Positions 11,301 through 21,330 of a DNA stretch of 64,000 bases are shown here, piece by piece. The notes under the pieces were generated by a model. It made no database searches. It saw nothing but the letters and a program-made list of their open reading frames with translations, and was not told where the DNA came from. Source of the DNA: Ecdyonurus torrentis (Eukaryota; Arthropoda; Insecta; Ephemeroptera; Heptageniidae). Numbering within the stretch: position 1 is the stretch's first letter; every line of letters begins with the position of its first letter. The stretch covers positions 14,397,291-14,461,290 of the forward strand of contig OX439137.1 of NCBI GenBank assembly GCA_949318235.1, in the 5' to 3' direction. A program made the position numbers and the translations under genes.

Positions 11301-14050
11301 TTAATTAAAAATTCAGCTCTAGCAGAATATGCATTAAAAAAATTCATAAAAAAAAATTACATTGTTTCTAATCTAAATAAGTAAATGTTAAATATGTAGA
11401 AATTTTTCAGTTACATCTGCAGTGAAACTTTGTGTATTTGCATATCAGGAATCTACACTAGAATAGTCTAGTTTCAGTAAAATGCTTGTTTCATTTGGCA
11501 ATTTCACATAATTATGTGTATATATTTGTATAAAAAGGTCAAAATACATATTGCATTTCACTCTCAACTTTTATATTTTTTAAAAAAATGATAGTTTTAT
11601 TGGTAACTAACACTGAGAAATGTTTGACAGGCTCTTCATGCACTTCACAAGACAGACAGAGCACTGCAGATTCTCAATTCTGCAATCACAGCTAATCCTC
11701 GAAATGCAATGTGCAAATTCAACAGAGCTAAAATCCTCTTTGCCAGCGAGAGGTAATGTAACATTTTAATCATATCTTATTTTGCATATTGTAAATTTTT
11801 ATTGGTGTTCTTAACTCTGGGTCCCCAAAACATGTAATCCATTGAGAGAACCTAATTTCATCAATTTTAGAGTGCAAAAATAGTTGCTATTTTCCTAATG
11901 TCAGTTTGTAGTTTGTAGACATAAATTTCATTAAAAAAAAAAAAAGAAAAAAAAAAAAACTTTTCTATTCTTCCACGTTATAGGTGTGTAATAATGGTCT
12001 TTTTTACTACCTTTTTCTTTAGCCTTAGTAATTTCCTTTTTTAAATAAATATCAAACAAACAGTAGGCTTGTGACATTGTAGGCTTTGTGCTTGGACACA
12101 GCTGGCGCCATCTAAGCAACTACCCTTCAACTATAAATTTGAAATTTCGTTTAAAAATACGTAATTTTTAATTGCCGATTTTAATTAGATTTTAATTTTC
12201 AAAAAATAATCGCACGTGTTTCCACATTACTATAGTTAAGCTTTTGTAAAAAAAAAAAAAAGAGTCAAATCCACATTTTGATCCTTACTTGAATTCCCCA
12301 TTGAAGTATTTTAAACAGGATTGTGCATTTTAGGGGGGGGGGGGGGGGAAGACAATTTATGAATAAGATGCTATTAATATATAAAGAAATGAGTAGTATT
12401 TAACTCAAGAAAATTATTTGATTTCATAATATTTTTCATAGGTACCAAGAAGCATTACAAGAGCTGGAAGAACTGAAAGAAATTGTGCCCAAGGAGTCAC
12501 AAGTTTACTTCCTTACTGGCAAGGTATGTATTTGGGACTATTTGGACTATAATAGTCAAAATATAACAATTCAAATGCATTTAAAAACTATATTAAAGGA
12601 ATAGACCAGAAGAAAACATAGGCATTTATATCACAAAACACTTGATGGGACTTGCATAAATAATTTTAGTTTGTCTCAAAAACCCAACTGTAGCTCCAAA
12701 GCAGTGATCAGATAATTTTGATGTTTGCCACCCACACAACATTTTTTACTAATTTTTGCATGTTTCTGATGTCAGAAACATGAAAAGTCACGCAAATTGC
12801 ATACTTAACAGTATTCTCATGCTCTCTCGTGGGGCTAGATTAACATTCTAGGAAAAATTGTCATCAGTTTTGAAGATCCCATTTTTTTTTTTTTTTTTTT
12901 TTTTCAGCACATGTTGTTTTATGTGGTCTATGGCTTTAAGGTTGCTTTGCTATAAAGTCGAAGACAACTTGACTTAGAAAAAACAAAAATTTGCTGCAAA
13001 TGACCTGAAGCAGAAAATTCAAGTAGACTTCAAAAATACAGTGGAGCACCCTTGATATATATTTCTTTATTTTATGTAGTGATAATTTAGGAAAAGTTGA
13101 ATTTGCAATAGTTTACAATCAGATTAAAAAGACGTACCCTGTCAGTAACAGCTCAATCACCCATTCCAAATCTTTTTATTTCTATTTAATATGATAATTA
13201 AAAGATAGATACAAACACATAAAAAAGAGAGGTAAAAGATTTTTGGGGAATGGGAGATAATGAGCTTAGTTCAGGGACCCCACAAAAGAGAGAAAAATAT
13301 TCAAACCCAGGCTGAAATATGACGCATAGTGCGCCGTATGCACGGTGGTATGAACTAGAAGCTCGTAACCAAATAGAGATTAGTTAATTAATTAGAGTTT
13401 TTTTTGGCTTACAAAAGTAAATTAACTAGCAAAAACATCACACCACGTTTGTAAGCCAAAAAACCCTCTAATTAATTAACTAATCTCTATTTGCTTACGA
13501 GCTTCTAGTTCATACCACCGTGCATACGGGGCACTATGCGTCATATTTCGGCCTGGGTTTGAATATTTCTCTCTGTCTCTCTTTTGCGGGGTCCCTGAAC
13601 TAAGCTCATTATCTCCCATTCCCCAAAAATCTTTTACCTCTCTTTTTTATGTGTTTCTATCTATCTTTTAATTATCAACCTACCGCAAAGTCGATTTTTT
13701 TCCTAATTATATATTTATAATATGATAATTATTAATTATTAAAAAAAAAAACAATAATATGTTTGTTTCAGGTCCACTCTAAGTTAGGTAACACACATTT
13801 AGAATTGATGCACTTCTCATGGATGATGGATTTAGATCCTAAAGGTGCTAATAGTCAGATAAAAGAAGCAATGGATCCTGCACTCAGTCGTAGCATGGCC
13901 AATACTACATTAACAGAAGATGGTGCTAGTAACAACGGAGGTTCAAGTTTTAGCGCTCTAGCGCCAGATCCATTATCATCTTCACTACAGGAGGCTGCAG
14001 TTTTTGACTTCAATAGTCCTCAAGTACATGATAGTGATGAAAGTCTTTAG
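2379..14050 (+). CDS. CDC27: CDC27/APC3, anaphase-promoting complex TPR subunit (3' part)
   Basis: Spliced exons: <2379-2591, 6897-7032, 7147-7359, 7888-8080, 8957-9206, 9670-9895, 10492-10619, 10756-10873, 11631-11752, 12442-12523, 13772-14050 (TAG). All introns are GT-AG and all phases agree; together they give about 652 residues. The start and the N-terminal TPRs lie left of the window. CDC27 is a homodimeric TPR scaffold of the APC/C ubiquitin ligase in the nucleus and binds IR tails of Cdc20/Cdh1. Landmarks shared with human CDC27 are LSPLTPSFGVLPL, VFSQSGNTP, RRSSRLF, GLMSLL, EAWCAAGNCFS, IKFFQRAIQVNP, LGHEY, YKQERFSLAEIHFKRAL, LQELEELKEIVPKES and MDLDPKGANSQIKEAMD. The first half of what is visible is the Ser/Pro/Thr-rich linker; from 8957 on it is the C-terminal TPR superhelix, followed by a short Ser/Asp-rich tail ending in ESL. 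Confidence 0.96.
3033..6190. mobile_element. Foldback element interrupted by an hAT insertion
   Basis: In the first visible CDC27 intron, 3126-3380 plus 5341-5570 form the left arm and 5694-6170 the right arm of one long inverted repeat around a roughly 120-bp centre. The outer ends match as AAGATTTGATAGAAAAMCAC (3033 rightward, 6190 leftward). The left arm carries about 75 bp near its end that the right arm lacks. The direct repeat AGTTGTAAGCAAGA lies just outside on both sides (3023-3036 and 6243-6256). Removing 3381-5348 restores the left arm. There is no transposase reading frame. Confidence 0.88.
3381..5340. mobile_element. hAT-like non-autonomous transposon, 1,960 bp
   Basis: The element begins CAGGGGCGGCTCGTG and ends CACCAGCCGCCCCTG, so the terminal inverted repeats share CAGGGGCGGCT. 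A perfect 8-bp target duplication, GTGAGTTA, flanks it at 3373-3380 and 5341-5348. An 8-bp duplication and a CAGGGGCGGC end are typical of hAT elements. The interior holds a G17 run (about 3440-3456), short (GA)n, poly-T and low-complexity sequence. No transposase or BED-finger coding sequence was found, so it would need a transposase supplied in trans. Confidence 0.93.
6191..6896 (+). other. Intron remainder, no recognised feature
   Basis: This is the 3' part of the CDC27 intron. A less AT-rich block at about 6470-6665 looks unlike its flanks and could be an old dispersed repeat, but I found no second copy, no tRNA-like A/B boxes and no open frame. The intron closes with a T-rich tract and TTTCAG at 6891-6896. 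Confidence 0.5.
9381..9600. mobile_element. MITE with TATTCACATGG ends (CDC27 intron)
   Basis: The left end TATTCACATGGTGTGGAAAT and the right end, read on the other strand as TATTCACATGGTAGGTAAAT, form terminal inverted repeats about 30 bp long that enclose 220 bp with no coding content. Related ends (ATCATTCACATGACACG, ATCATTCAAATGGCACG) occur near 27385 and 33812. It lies wholly inside the intron 9207-9669. Confidence 0.72.
10277..10402 (+). repeat. Dispersed repeat, copy 1
   Basis: The block runs from AAACCATCGCGGTTAATG through ATAGGATAGAGATAG and GAGAAATTAGAGCAC to GAAATTCTCTAATTTT. It returns in reverse orientation at about 23979-24090 with some 85% identity by eye. The class is unknown. 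It sits in the intron 9896-10491 of CDC27. Confidence 0.7.
12597..12890 (+). repeat. Dispersed repeat, copy A (CDC27 intron)
   Basis: It starts with AGGAATAGACCAGAAG and contains TTTCTGATGTCAGAAAC, CTCTCGTGGGGC and GTCATCAGTTTTGAAGATC. The same string of landmarks in reverse complement occurs at about 59755-60055. No open frame is present. It is probably an old MITE, followed here by a T22 tract. Confidence 0.78.
13193..13677. mobile_element. Foldback MITE in the last CDC27 intron
   Basis: Two arms of about 225 bp pair around a short loop near 13430. The left arm reads TGATAATTAAAAGATAGAT … GGTATGAACTAGAAGCTCG … GGCTTACAAA. The right arm is its near-exact reverse complement, ending ATCTATCTTTTAATTATCA. 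Only scattered mismatches separate the arms. If transcribed with the gene, the arms would form a long hairpin RNA 95 bases before the final exon. Confidence 0.9.
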
Positions 14051-15138
14051 CATTTTATTGTTTAATTAGAGTTCCTATCTCTCTAATGGAAAAAAAGGGC
14101 AACTTGGAAAATGAAAAAAATCAAAGAACAATAGGTTATTTTGACATTTTAGTTTTGATCAAATCTGCCAAATAAAAATAAAATGATTTATTGTTCTCTG
14201 ATTAAATATGTATTAAAGGATTAATTTTTTTGAATAAGTATAAGTTCCACTTAAAAAAATTACTCAAAGAAATACTTTATTCATTACTTCTTTTATAAAG
14301 TTCAATATTTATAAATAGTAACAACTTTTTTTCTCTCCTCTTTTTGTGTCAATGTTAAAACAAACTATCAAATCAGTATTTATTAAAGAACAGAGATTAA
14401 AATTTATTCCAGATTCTTGGAACTTAAAGCATTACTTATCAAAAAAATTTAATCTCAACTGTGAAAAGTTCCCCTAAACCTCTGTAAATATTTATTAGTT
14501 AAATAAATATATTATATTTTTTTGTTATTTTAGTATTGTAAGTGTAAATTATGTATCTATAATTCAAATTATAAATATTGTATAAATAATAATAATAATA
14601 ACACACTAAAACACATTAACTTGCACTAGTAGAAAACCCCTCCTATTTTTTCTTCTTCTTCAAGTAGTTTTCTGTGCAATTGTAAATTTATATATTAATT
14701 AAGGGGGAAAAAAAAAAGCTAAGAAAAGAAGAAAAGGGAGGGGGATACTAACATACCTTTTAAAGATTAAAATTTCTGATTGTGAAATTTTGCAACTGCT
14801 CAAAACAAGCCATAGTCAGCTAAACATTCTTGTGTCTGATAATGCTATGATATTTTAAGCCAAGAATTCATTGCTTCCATGTTGCAAATAAAATATATTG
14901 CTAATTTTATCAGATATGAGTTGCGAACTGTTGCTGTTCCACACAATTGTCAATTAAACTATTGTAATGGAATGTAATTATTATGCTTGACCTTCTTTTA
15001 TGCAAAAGGTTTGGAATCTGTATTAAAATTTAATGTAAAAGAAGGGGGGGGGGGGGGGGGCAGTTTTTCATTTGTTCATTGATGATTTTTTTCCTCCTAT
15101 TTAAAGTTACTTCAAATGCTTTGAAACTGAGGAATAAA
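14051..15138 (+). other. CDC27 3' UTR region with candidate poly(A) signals
   Basis: Past the TAG stop the sequence is AT-rich and non-coding. Canonical AATAAA hexamers occur at 14171-14176, close to the stop, and at 15133-15138, with AATAAAATATATT-like text between. Which one is used cannot be decided from sequence alone. A G18 run lies at about 15042-15060. Confidence 0.55.
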
Positions 15139-16490
15139 AGTTTGTTATAAATTCAATTATTCATTTTTTTTTTCCTTGGAATTTTTTAAAAATTTTATGG
15201 GGCCTACGTATAACAATTCTGTGGAGCAACAACAAAACGTGTAAATTAATTATAAAAAATGTTAAAGATTTAAAATTTTTCCAAAGAATTTTTACAAACA
15301 ATGCTCAAATCAAATTTGATTAACAAAATATTAACATAAAAAATAATTAAAACATAATTTACATTTACAATACTCTAATAATTGTATTATTTATCAGTTG
15401 TGAATTAAAGTGGGATAAGATATTTTAATGAATTAATAATTGGCCTTCTAACTTGAATGGATACTGGAAAATGATACCACCTTTTCGTTACTTTTGTTTA
15501 AAAAATTGTATTGGATTTTTATTTCAAGTATGAATTCTTATTATAAGAATTCCAAAAAAAAAATTAAAAAATCTAAATATATTCCATATTATTATTATGT
15601 TTTTTTTGTCCAAATTTAAGTCACATAATGAAAATCAAGTCCCTAAAAAAAAATATCCCATATATATTCTACAATTTGTAAAATAAATATGCTCATTTAG
15701 GCTTTAGAATTTAAAATATATTAAAAAAATTGATATTTTGCTTTCATAAAAATATAAAAAGTGCTTATATAATTGTAATATCAATCACTGTTTTTTGCTA
15801 AAAATGAATGTTATATGAAACAGTTTAAAAAATCTTTTTAAGTTTTCTATTTACTGTGTAAAAGTGATATAATTATTATTTAGCTTTTTTTATTGCCTGT
15901 GTATATTTGTATATTTATCCCTATATAAGTATAGTTATATAAAAAAAAAAATGTCAGCGTTAACTTAAAAAAAAAATGGTTTATTACAACTTTAAACTTA
16001 AAATAACCACAATTTATTCTGTCTTTAATTTTTAGCTTTTTAAAAGCATGAAATAAAGTGAACTGATTACAAATTGTCATTTGAATATAAAATGGTTGTG
16101 AAAAATTCATAGTAACTAAACTTGTTTATAAACCTTCCTTTTTTTTTTTTTTTTTTTTTTTTTTGCTGCTCCAGTACACAATGCCAGTACAAGATGCTGC
16201 TTTCTAAAGAAAAGGGTAGAAAATACATTGTCTGGTAAGAGTAGGGTTGCCAAATACCCAAAAATCATGAATGAATTGTTTAGGAAGTGGCATCGTCTTT
16301 GATGTTGGTTTTAGTATGACCTTCAGTGTACATTGTAAAAAATGTGGTCATCTAATGCATTTACTATGGCATTGCCTATACTTGGAGCTAAATAACAGGT
16401 TTATAATCAAACCTATTATGTGGTGTGTGTAGTTTGTATATTGGGCCAAGAAACATGCCATTCAATCTGTATTTATTTGGCAGAGTTTTA
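15139..16490. other. Intergenic AT-rich DNA, nothing recognised
   Basis: The stretch is very AT-rich with several homopolymer runs, including a T24 tract at about 16139-16164. Short open frames on both strands are low-complexity and show no similarity I recognise. No RNA gene or transposon end was identified. Confidence 0.5.
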
Positions 16491-16495
16491 TTAGA

Positions 16496-16776
16496 AAAAG
16501 AAAAGGATAGGAGAAAACCAGCAAGGGCCTTACCATAGTGAAGAGAGTCCCATAGTTCGGTGAAAATCTTGCTAGCACAGATATAAAATAACTAACACAT
16601 TGGAGGTATTTCGGCAATCGACTCCAAGAGAGATATGGAGCATGTTATGCCTTCATCAGTCCTTACAGACTCAGAGAGAAACTATTAATATCTGTGCTAG
16701 CAAGATTTTCACTAAACTATGGGACTCTCTTCACTATGGTAAGGCCCTTGCTGGTTTTCTCCTATCCTTTTCTTTC
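16496..16776. mobile_element. Foldback MITE, CCAGCAAGGGCCTTACC family, copy 1
   Basis: The arms 16496-16591 and 16681-16776 are near-perfect inverted repeats (GGATAGGAGAAAACCAGCAA … GCTAGCACAGATAT). They enclose about 90 bp that includes CCTTCATCAGTCCTTACAG. A second, diverged member with CCAGCAAGGACCTTACTACA at its ends lies at about 30728-30973. It is non-coding and sits between CDC27 and BLCAP. Confidence 0.85.
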
Positions 16777-18089
16777 AATTTATCATACCTAACCGCGATG
16801 GTTTATTTTCCTTAATACATACATTTTATTAGAAAAAGTGATTTAAAAAAAAAAAAAGCATATTTATGTTTTTCCCAATATACAATCTTACCATTCATAT
16901 ATTGCAATTTATTGCAGCTAAAGTATTTTTAATTTGTTTGAATTTCAAATAGTTTAATTAAAATAAATAAAAAAGTGTTTTACAATGAAAAATAAGATTC
17001 TTTAGTATTCTAGGAGAAATAAATACTCTTTTCATTTCACATCTAAAATTATCAGCTATGTAAAGATATATAATAATAGATAATCATATTAAAAAAAAAA
17101 AAAAAAAAGACTAAAATTTTGAGAGGATTTAAATAATCAACATTAAGATTTATGTATCCTCTAACAGACAATGAAAAATATTAAAAATTGTGATGCACAA
17201 AAATTTGATCAAATGATTTACTTTTTAAAGAATTCTTAGTGTAACTTAATGACTGAAAAAGTTATTGTGATTTATCTCAAATTAATGCAGACATTTCACC
17301 ATTTTGTTACTTACCTTAAAACATATTTAATATGTTGCAATTATATGGATATTGTAAACTTTGAATCTCCTAAAATTTGAAGAAATTTGGAACATGGTTA
17401 CTCTAGGAGTCCAGCAAGATATTGTGTATTAATGCGCCTTCCAAATATAAGTATGTCTTGCAGCTCTTGGTGTAAACGGTAAACGAAACAAAAATCTTTA
17501 TTGTTATGATTAACTTGTATAAATAGGCTAATTACATTATTCCAGCTTTTGATAAATGTCCAAGGATGTTCATTTAACTTGTTTCCATATGGTTGTAGCA
17601 TAATATCTTGTTATTGTAATTATTTTGCAAAAAAGTGAGTTCAAATAAACAAACTTGGAGCACAACAATACTAACAAAATGCTAGGAGTTGACTTTGTGT
17701 TCCTGTCTTGATTCAACATGCTTTCTAAATATGGGATTGAAGCATCTTTAACTTGAGTTCAAAATTCTTCTTGGTACTAATATTCTTATGTGGCTTGCTG
17801 ATCCTCAAGGCTATTTTTCCCTGAATTTCAATCAATTTGGTTATAAATTATTTTTTCATAAAATTGACTTTAAAGTCAGGAAAATAATAGCGTTAAAGCT
17901 CAGTAGTAAACTACATTCAAAATTTTAGTAAAAAAAAAAAAAATAATAACTTGTGTTATATAGCTGCTTCATTCCCCCATAAGAAGGCATGTTAAATTGA
18001 AACAGAACAGGAAAATGAAGTTGTCTGCTCTATATGACAATTTGCTAGTTGTGCTGGTCTCCAATATTGTTTATTTACTTAATAAATCA

Positions 18090-18477
18090 ATGTTGTTGCG
18101 AACAAAATGTGTATCTCATTTTTTGTCACTGTAAGCTAAATGTCTATCTCGTTATTTGTCACTCGTAGCAAAATGTGTATCTCGATTTTTGTCACACAAA
18201 GCAATATGTGTAAGTCGAGCGCCATTTACATAACGACTTACACATTTGGTTTAGCTTGACAAAAAAAACGAGATACACATATTAATGCTGTTAGTAAACC
18301 CTGTTCTCTTGCACCAAAACATGCACATTCCATTTGAATAACCAAAGGGCGATCGTCATTTTAGGAGCAGAGAACAGGGTTTACGAACAGCATTATTGCT
18401 ATGCGTGACAAATAATGAGTTATACATTTTGCTAAAAGTAACAAAATATGAGATACACATGTTGTTCGCAACAACAT
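18090..18477. mobile_element. Palindromic multi-subunit element, copy 1
   Basis: The ends are ATGTTGTTGCGAACA and its inverted counterpart. Each arm carries three directly repeated subunits of the form ATGTSTATCTC-N5-TTTGTCAC, spaced about 10 bp apart. The other arm carries the inverted form GTGACAAA … GAGATACACAT. A central palindrome reads ATGTGTAAGTCGAGC … GACTTACACAT. The right arm is split by a 111-bp MITE at 18284-18394. Relatives occur at 29854-30090 and 34260-34508. No coding frame is present and the family is not one I recognise. Confidence 0.88.
18284..18394. mobile_element. 111-bp MITE (AAACCCTGTT family), nested
   Basis: The terminal inverted repeat AATGCTGTTMGTAAACCCTG continues into TTCTC at both ends. 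The 3-bp sequence ATT is duplicated at 18281-18283 and 18395-18397, and removing the insert rejoins the host subunit as ACACATATTGCTATG. Other members lie at about 21205-21330, 26771-26890, 28998-29117 and 33063-33170. The core GGCGATC…TTTGGTTATTCAAATGGAATG is shared with the 33063 copy. Confidence 0.88.
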
Positions 18478-19210
18478 CGAAATGTTCTTTTGCAAGTGTT
18501 ATAATTGTTTATATAAAATACCTATATATTTGATCTAAAAATAAATAAATTCATATAATATACCACTTTGTGACAAATATGTTGAAATGAAACACCAAAT
18601 TGGATTGTAAGATAAATTTTGATTTTGTACCCACATATCAGGATGCTAATGGTTTTCTTCCTTCTTATAGTAGCGATTGTGACTTCTTTTGTTTTTTTTT
18701 CTCTTTTGTATAAAAACTGCCTTCTTAGGGAAAAAAATTTGTATATTTATGCTGTATATATGAAAAATAGATGTGTTAAAAGTTTGCTTTTATCAATGAT
18801 ATCTGTATGCCTGCCTATATACTATAATATAAATCATGAATAATATGTTATTATAAAAATTAAGTGATGGATAAATAATAATAATTAAAAATAATGACTT
18901 TTTTATTTTACTGTCCTATCGATCTGTTGTGGAATCAACAGTCTCCGTAAACTAGGAAAAAAAAACTGCCCTTATTCAGTTTGATTTGATTATTCATGAA
19001 AGAAGATAATATTATATTATAAGTATAACTATATAACAATAATTATAATCGATTGAAATTATTTAAAAATGATTATTAAATAATTAAATAATCATTATGT
19101 AACAAAAAGGGGACTGGACGAATGTGACGAGACTAACGAGGACCATGAGATGAGGGACGAGGGGAAAACACGTTCCGCACGTTCCTATTTGCAGTTCTAA
19201 ATATTATCAT

Positions 19211-19224
19211 TAGATGGCGTAAGC
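19211..19224 (+). promoter_or_regulatory. Motif TAGATGGCGTAAGC upstream of BLCAP
   Basis: This 14-base string occurs here, 411 bases before the BLCAP ATG. It occurs again at 36590-36603, 250 bases before the ATG of the candidate exon at 36853. I saw no other full copy in the window. AGATGGCG-type motifs are known near animal transcription starts (YY1-like), but a function here is inferred only from position. Confidence 0.4.
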
Positions 19225-19634
19225 AATGCGAAAGGGTGAAAAATCGCAGAAAACTTTCAATATGTCAGCCAAAACAAAGGTGTAGATTCTGTATTCCATG
19301 AGAAATGTGTGCTTATTTTTAACTTTAAACAAATTTCCAAGTGTTCATGAATTTATCAGCTATTTTTTCATTATCTTTTTAATATCTTCAATTGTGATTA
19401 CAAAGAAATTTAATCAAATACGAAGAGTAAGTGCATTAAAAAGTGAAAACTTGTAACCTTCATTCGTTCAAGGACCTTCGAAAGTAGACAGATTTAGAGT
19501 GTGTGTTCTAAAAATATCTAGTTGATATCTGAATTAACTTGTTTATTTACCTACTATTAATGCACAAATCATACTGAACAATAAAATTGCACAATTTATG
19601 TACTTTTTGACTTTATAATTTGAGAAGTGTCAAA

Positions 19635-19886
19635 ATGTATTGTCTACAATGGTTGATACCAGTTTTATTGATTCCCAAACCAGTAAATCCTGCGTTACTA
19701 CAAACTCATGTCATGTTTATGTCTCTCTACCTTATAAGCTTCTTCTTGGAGAGAAAACCTTGCACAATTTGTAGTGTCGTGTTCTTGGCTGCTGTTGGAC
19801 TTCTCTGCTATAGCGGCTTTGGAGGAAATTGTCTTTTTTGGGCATCAATATGTGACTCTGAAAATTGTGAAACTGAAAATACATAA
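19635..19886 (+). CDS. BLCAP: BLCAP/BC10 small membrane protein
   Basis: This single-exon frame encodes 83 residues starting [20 protein letters not shown], followed by [10 protein letters not shown] and a second hydrophobic segment ([19 protein letters not shown]), then an acidic tail [10 protein letters not shown]. It matches human BLCAP (87 residues, also encoded in one exon) almost residue for residue through ERKPCTIC and LAA; the C-terminal tail differs. BLCAP is a small, very conserved two-pass membrane protein with a reported growth-suppressing role in mammals, and its biochemistry is unclear. The open frame runs 15 bases further upstream from a TTG, but the ATG at 19635 gives the family start. 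AATAAA follows at 19896. It is convergent with the GFOD gene. Confidence 0.95.
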   Translation: MYCLQWLIPVLLIPKPVNPALLQTHVMFMSLYLISFFLERKPCTICSVVFLAAVGLLCYSGFGGNCLFWASICDSENCETENT

Positions 19887-19895
19887 TTAGAACAA

Positions 19896-19901
19896 AATAA
19901 A
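19896..19901 (+). terminator. BLCAP poly(A) signal candidate
   Basis: A canonical AATAAA lies ten bases after the BLCAP stop codon. It is very close to the stop, so a longer 3' UTR using a later signal is also plausible; further AT-rich text follows to about 20400. Confidence 0.35.
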
Positions 19902-20573
19902 TTGCCATGAAAATTATCTGGTTTATTAAGTTTATGTCATTAGAAAGACTGATTTGTATAAAAAAAAGTTTGTAATATGAAAATGTAAATTACTGTAGTG
20001 TCATATATGATGGCACTTTTTTTTTCTTAACTTTTTGTAAAAGAATTTTGCCTTTTTTCACCGTAAAATTTTATAACATTTTTATTCTATGTAGCTAATA
20101 ATTTTTAAATATATTTGTAACACAATTTTCTGTACTTTTTTTTCTAAAAACAGATGTTATGTATGCAAGTACCACACGCAAATTAAAAACTTACAAAACT
20201 ACCGACACACTGAATTGCAACGACACTAAAATTGTATAAGTTATTCATTTCATTTTGGTACATATATGTACTGTACAGTATAAAAGAAATGCGTAATTTA
20301 AAATAACATAAACTTTATATGATTTATTTCATTTAGAATACTTGCATAATAACTTATTGCATTATCTTTTTTTTTAATTTTTTTTTTATTATTATTATAG
20401 CCTGATGTTTGCATGACACAATATTTGCTCCATGTAATAAGTTTGGTTGTATTAATGCAGTTAATTACTTGGTTTTGAATGGCAATAGCTTTGTAATCAA
20501 ATTTATTCTATATTGAATTTACATTATTTACATTGCATCATGTGTCATTGAAATTTTTACACGTACGTAATGT

Positions 20574-21077
20574 TTTTAAAATGAGACAAAAGGATTTTGC
20601 CGAATATGCCGTGCGAATGAAATCGCTAGAAAATAATTGTCACAACAACAGTAAGGTGTGTCTACTGCTGCATTTCTCCACCTTCTTATATCACTCGTAT
20701 GTGTGCGCACCAAAATATGTTTGTCTGCTTGACCAGCCGTCTTGTGCACCTCTCTTTCTGTCTGTGCTACTGTCTCGCTTCCTATATGAGTACCATGCAA
20801 AACTAAACTAGACAGCAAACTATCATCTTCATCTCTTTCTCTCTCTCTCTGTCTTTTTCTCGAGACAGGATAAGAGAGAGCAAAGGTGTGCACGAGAGTG
20901 CACCAGACAGACGACTGGTCAAGCAGGCAAGCATATTTTGGTGCTCGCACATGTGAGTGATATAAGAAGGCGGAGAAATGCAGCAGTAGATACACCTTGC
21001 TGTTGTTGTGACAATTACCTTCCAGCCACTTCATTGGACCGGCATATTCGGCAGAATCCCTTTATCTCATTTTAAAA
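20574..21077. mobile_element. Foldback element, ~500 bp, downstream of BLCAP
   Basis: The left arm runs from TTTTAAAATGAGACAAAAGG through GCCGAATATGCC, GTCACAACAACAG and GCTTGACCAGCCGTCTTGTG. It is repeated inverted in the right arm, which ends CTCATTTTAAAA at 21077. The centre holds a short CTCTCT tract. The identity is high but clearly imperfect (about 85-90%). A fragment of the same family (GAAGGCGGAGAACTGCTGCA) appears at about 35830-35890. Open frames across it are by-products of the arms. Confidence 0.87.
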
Positions 21078-21204
21078 CCAATGTAGTGTACATACCCTAT
21101 ACATACAGTAGCTTTCACAATGGGTGTACGTACATTGTGCATATATCATTTTTTTTTATTGTTGTAACAGTAACAATGAAAAAAAAAAGAGTGGGAGTAA
21201 CTTT

Positions 21205-21330
21205 AATGATGTGCATATACCATGTTCCCTTGCTCCAAAAAAATGTGCAATGACATTTAAAAAAACATTAGGTGATTGACATTTTTTTGTGGTTTGGGTT
21301 TGGGGCACAAAAAGCAGGGTTTACAAACAT
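21205..21330. mobile_element. MITE, AAACCCTGTT family, diverged copy
   Basis: The right end GCAGGGTTTACAAACAT and the internal TTGCTCCAAAAAAATG, ACATTAGGTGATTGACAT and GGTTTGGGGCACAAA match the copies at 26771 and 28998 in the other orientation. The left terminal repeat is degraded (ATATACCATGTTCCC). Confidence 0.75.

Noticed and set aside
18090..18477. CRISPR-like array (regularly spaced short repeats)
   Set aside because: Repeats are inverted between two arms, spacers are similar to each other, there are transposon-like ends, and the genome is eukaryotic.
20533..21034. 92- and 152-residue frames with Cys/Ser-rich text on both strands
   Set aside because: They lie in the arms of the foldback element at 20574-21077 and mirror each other.
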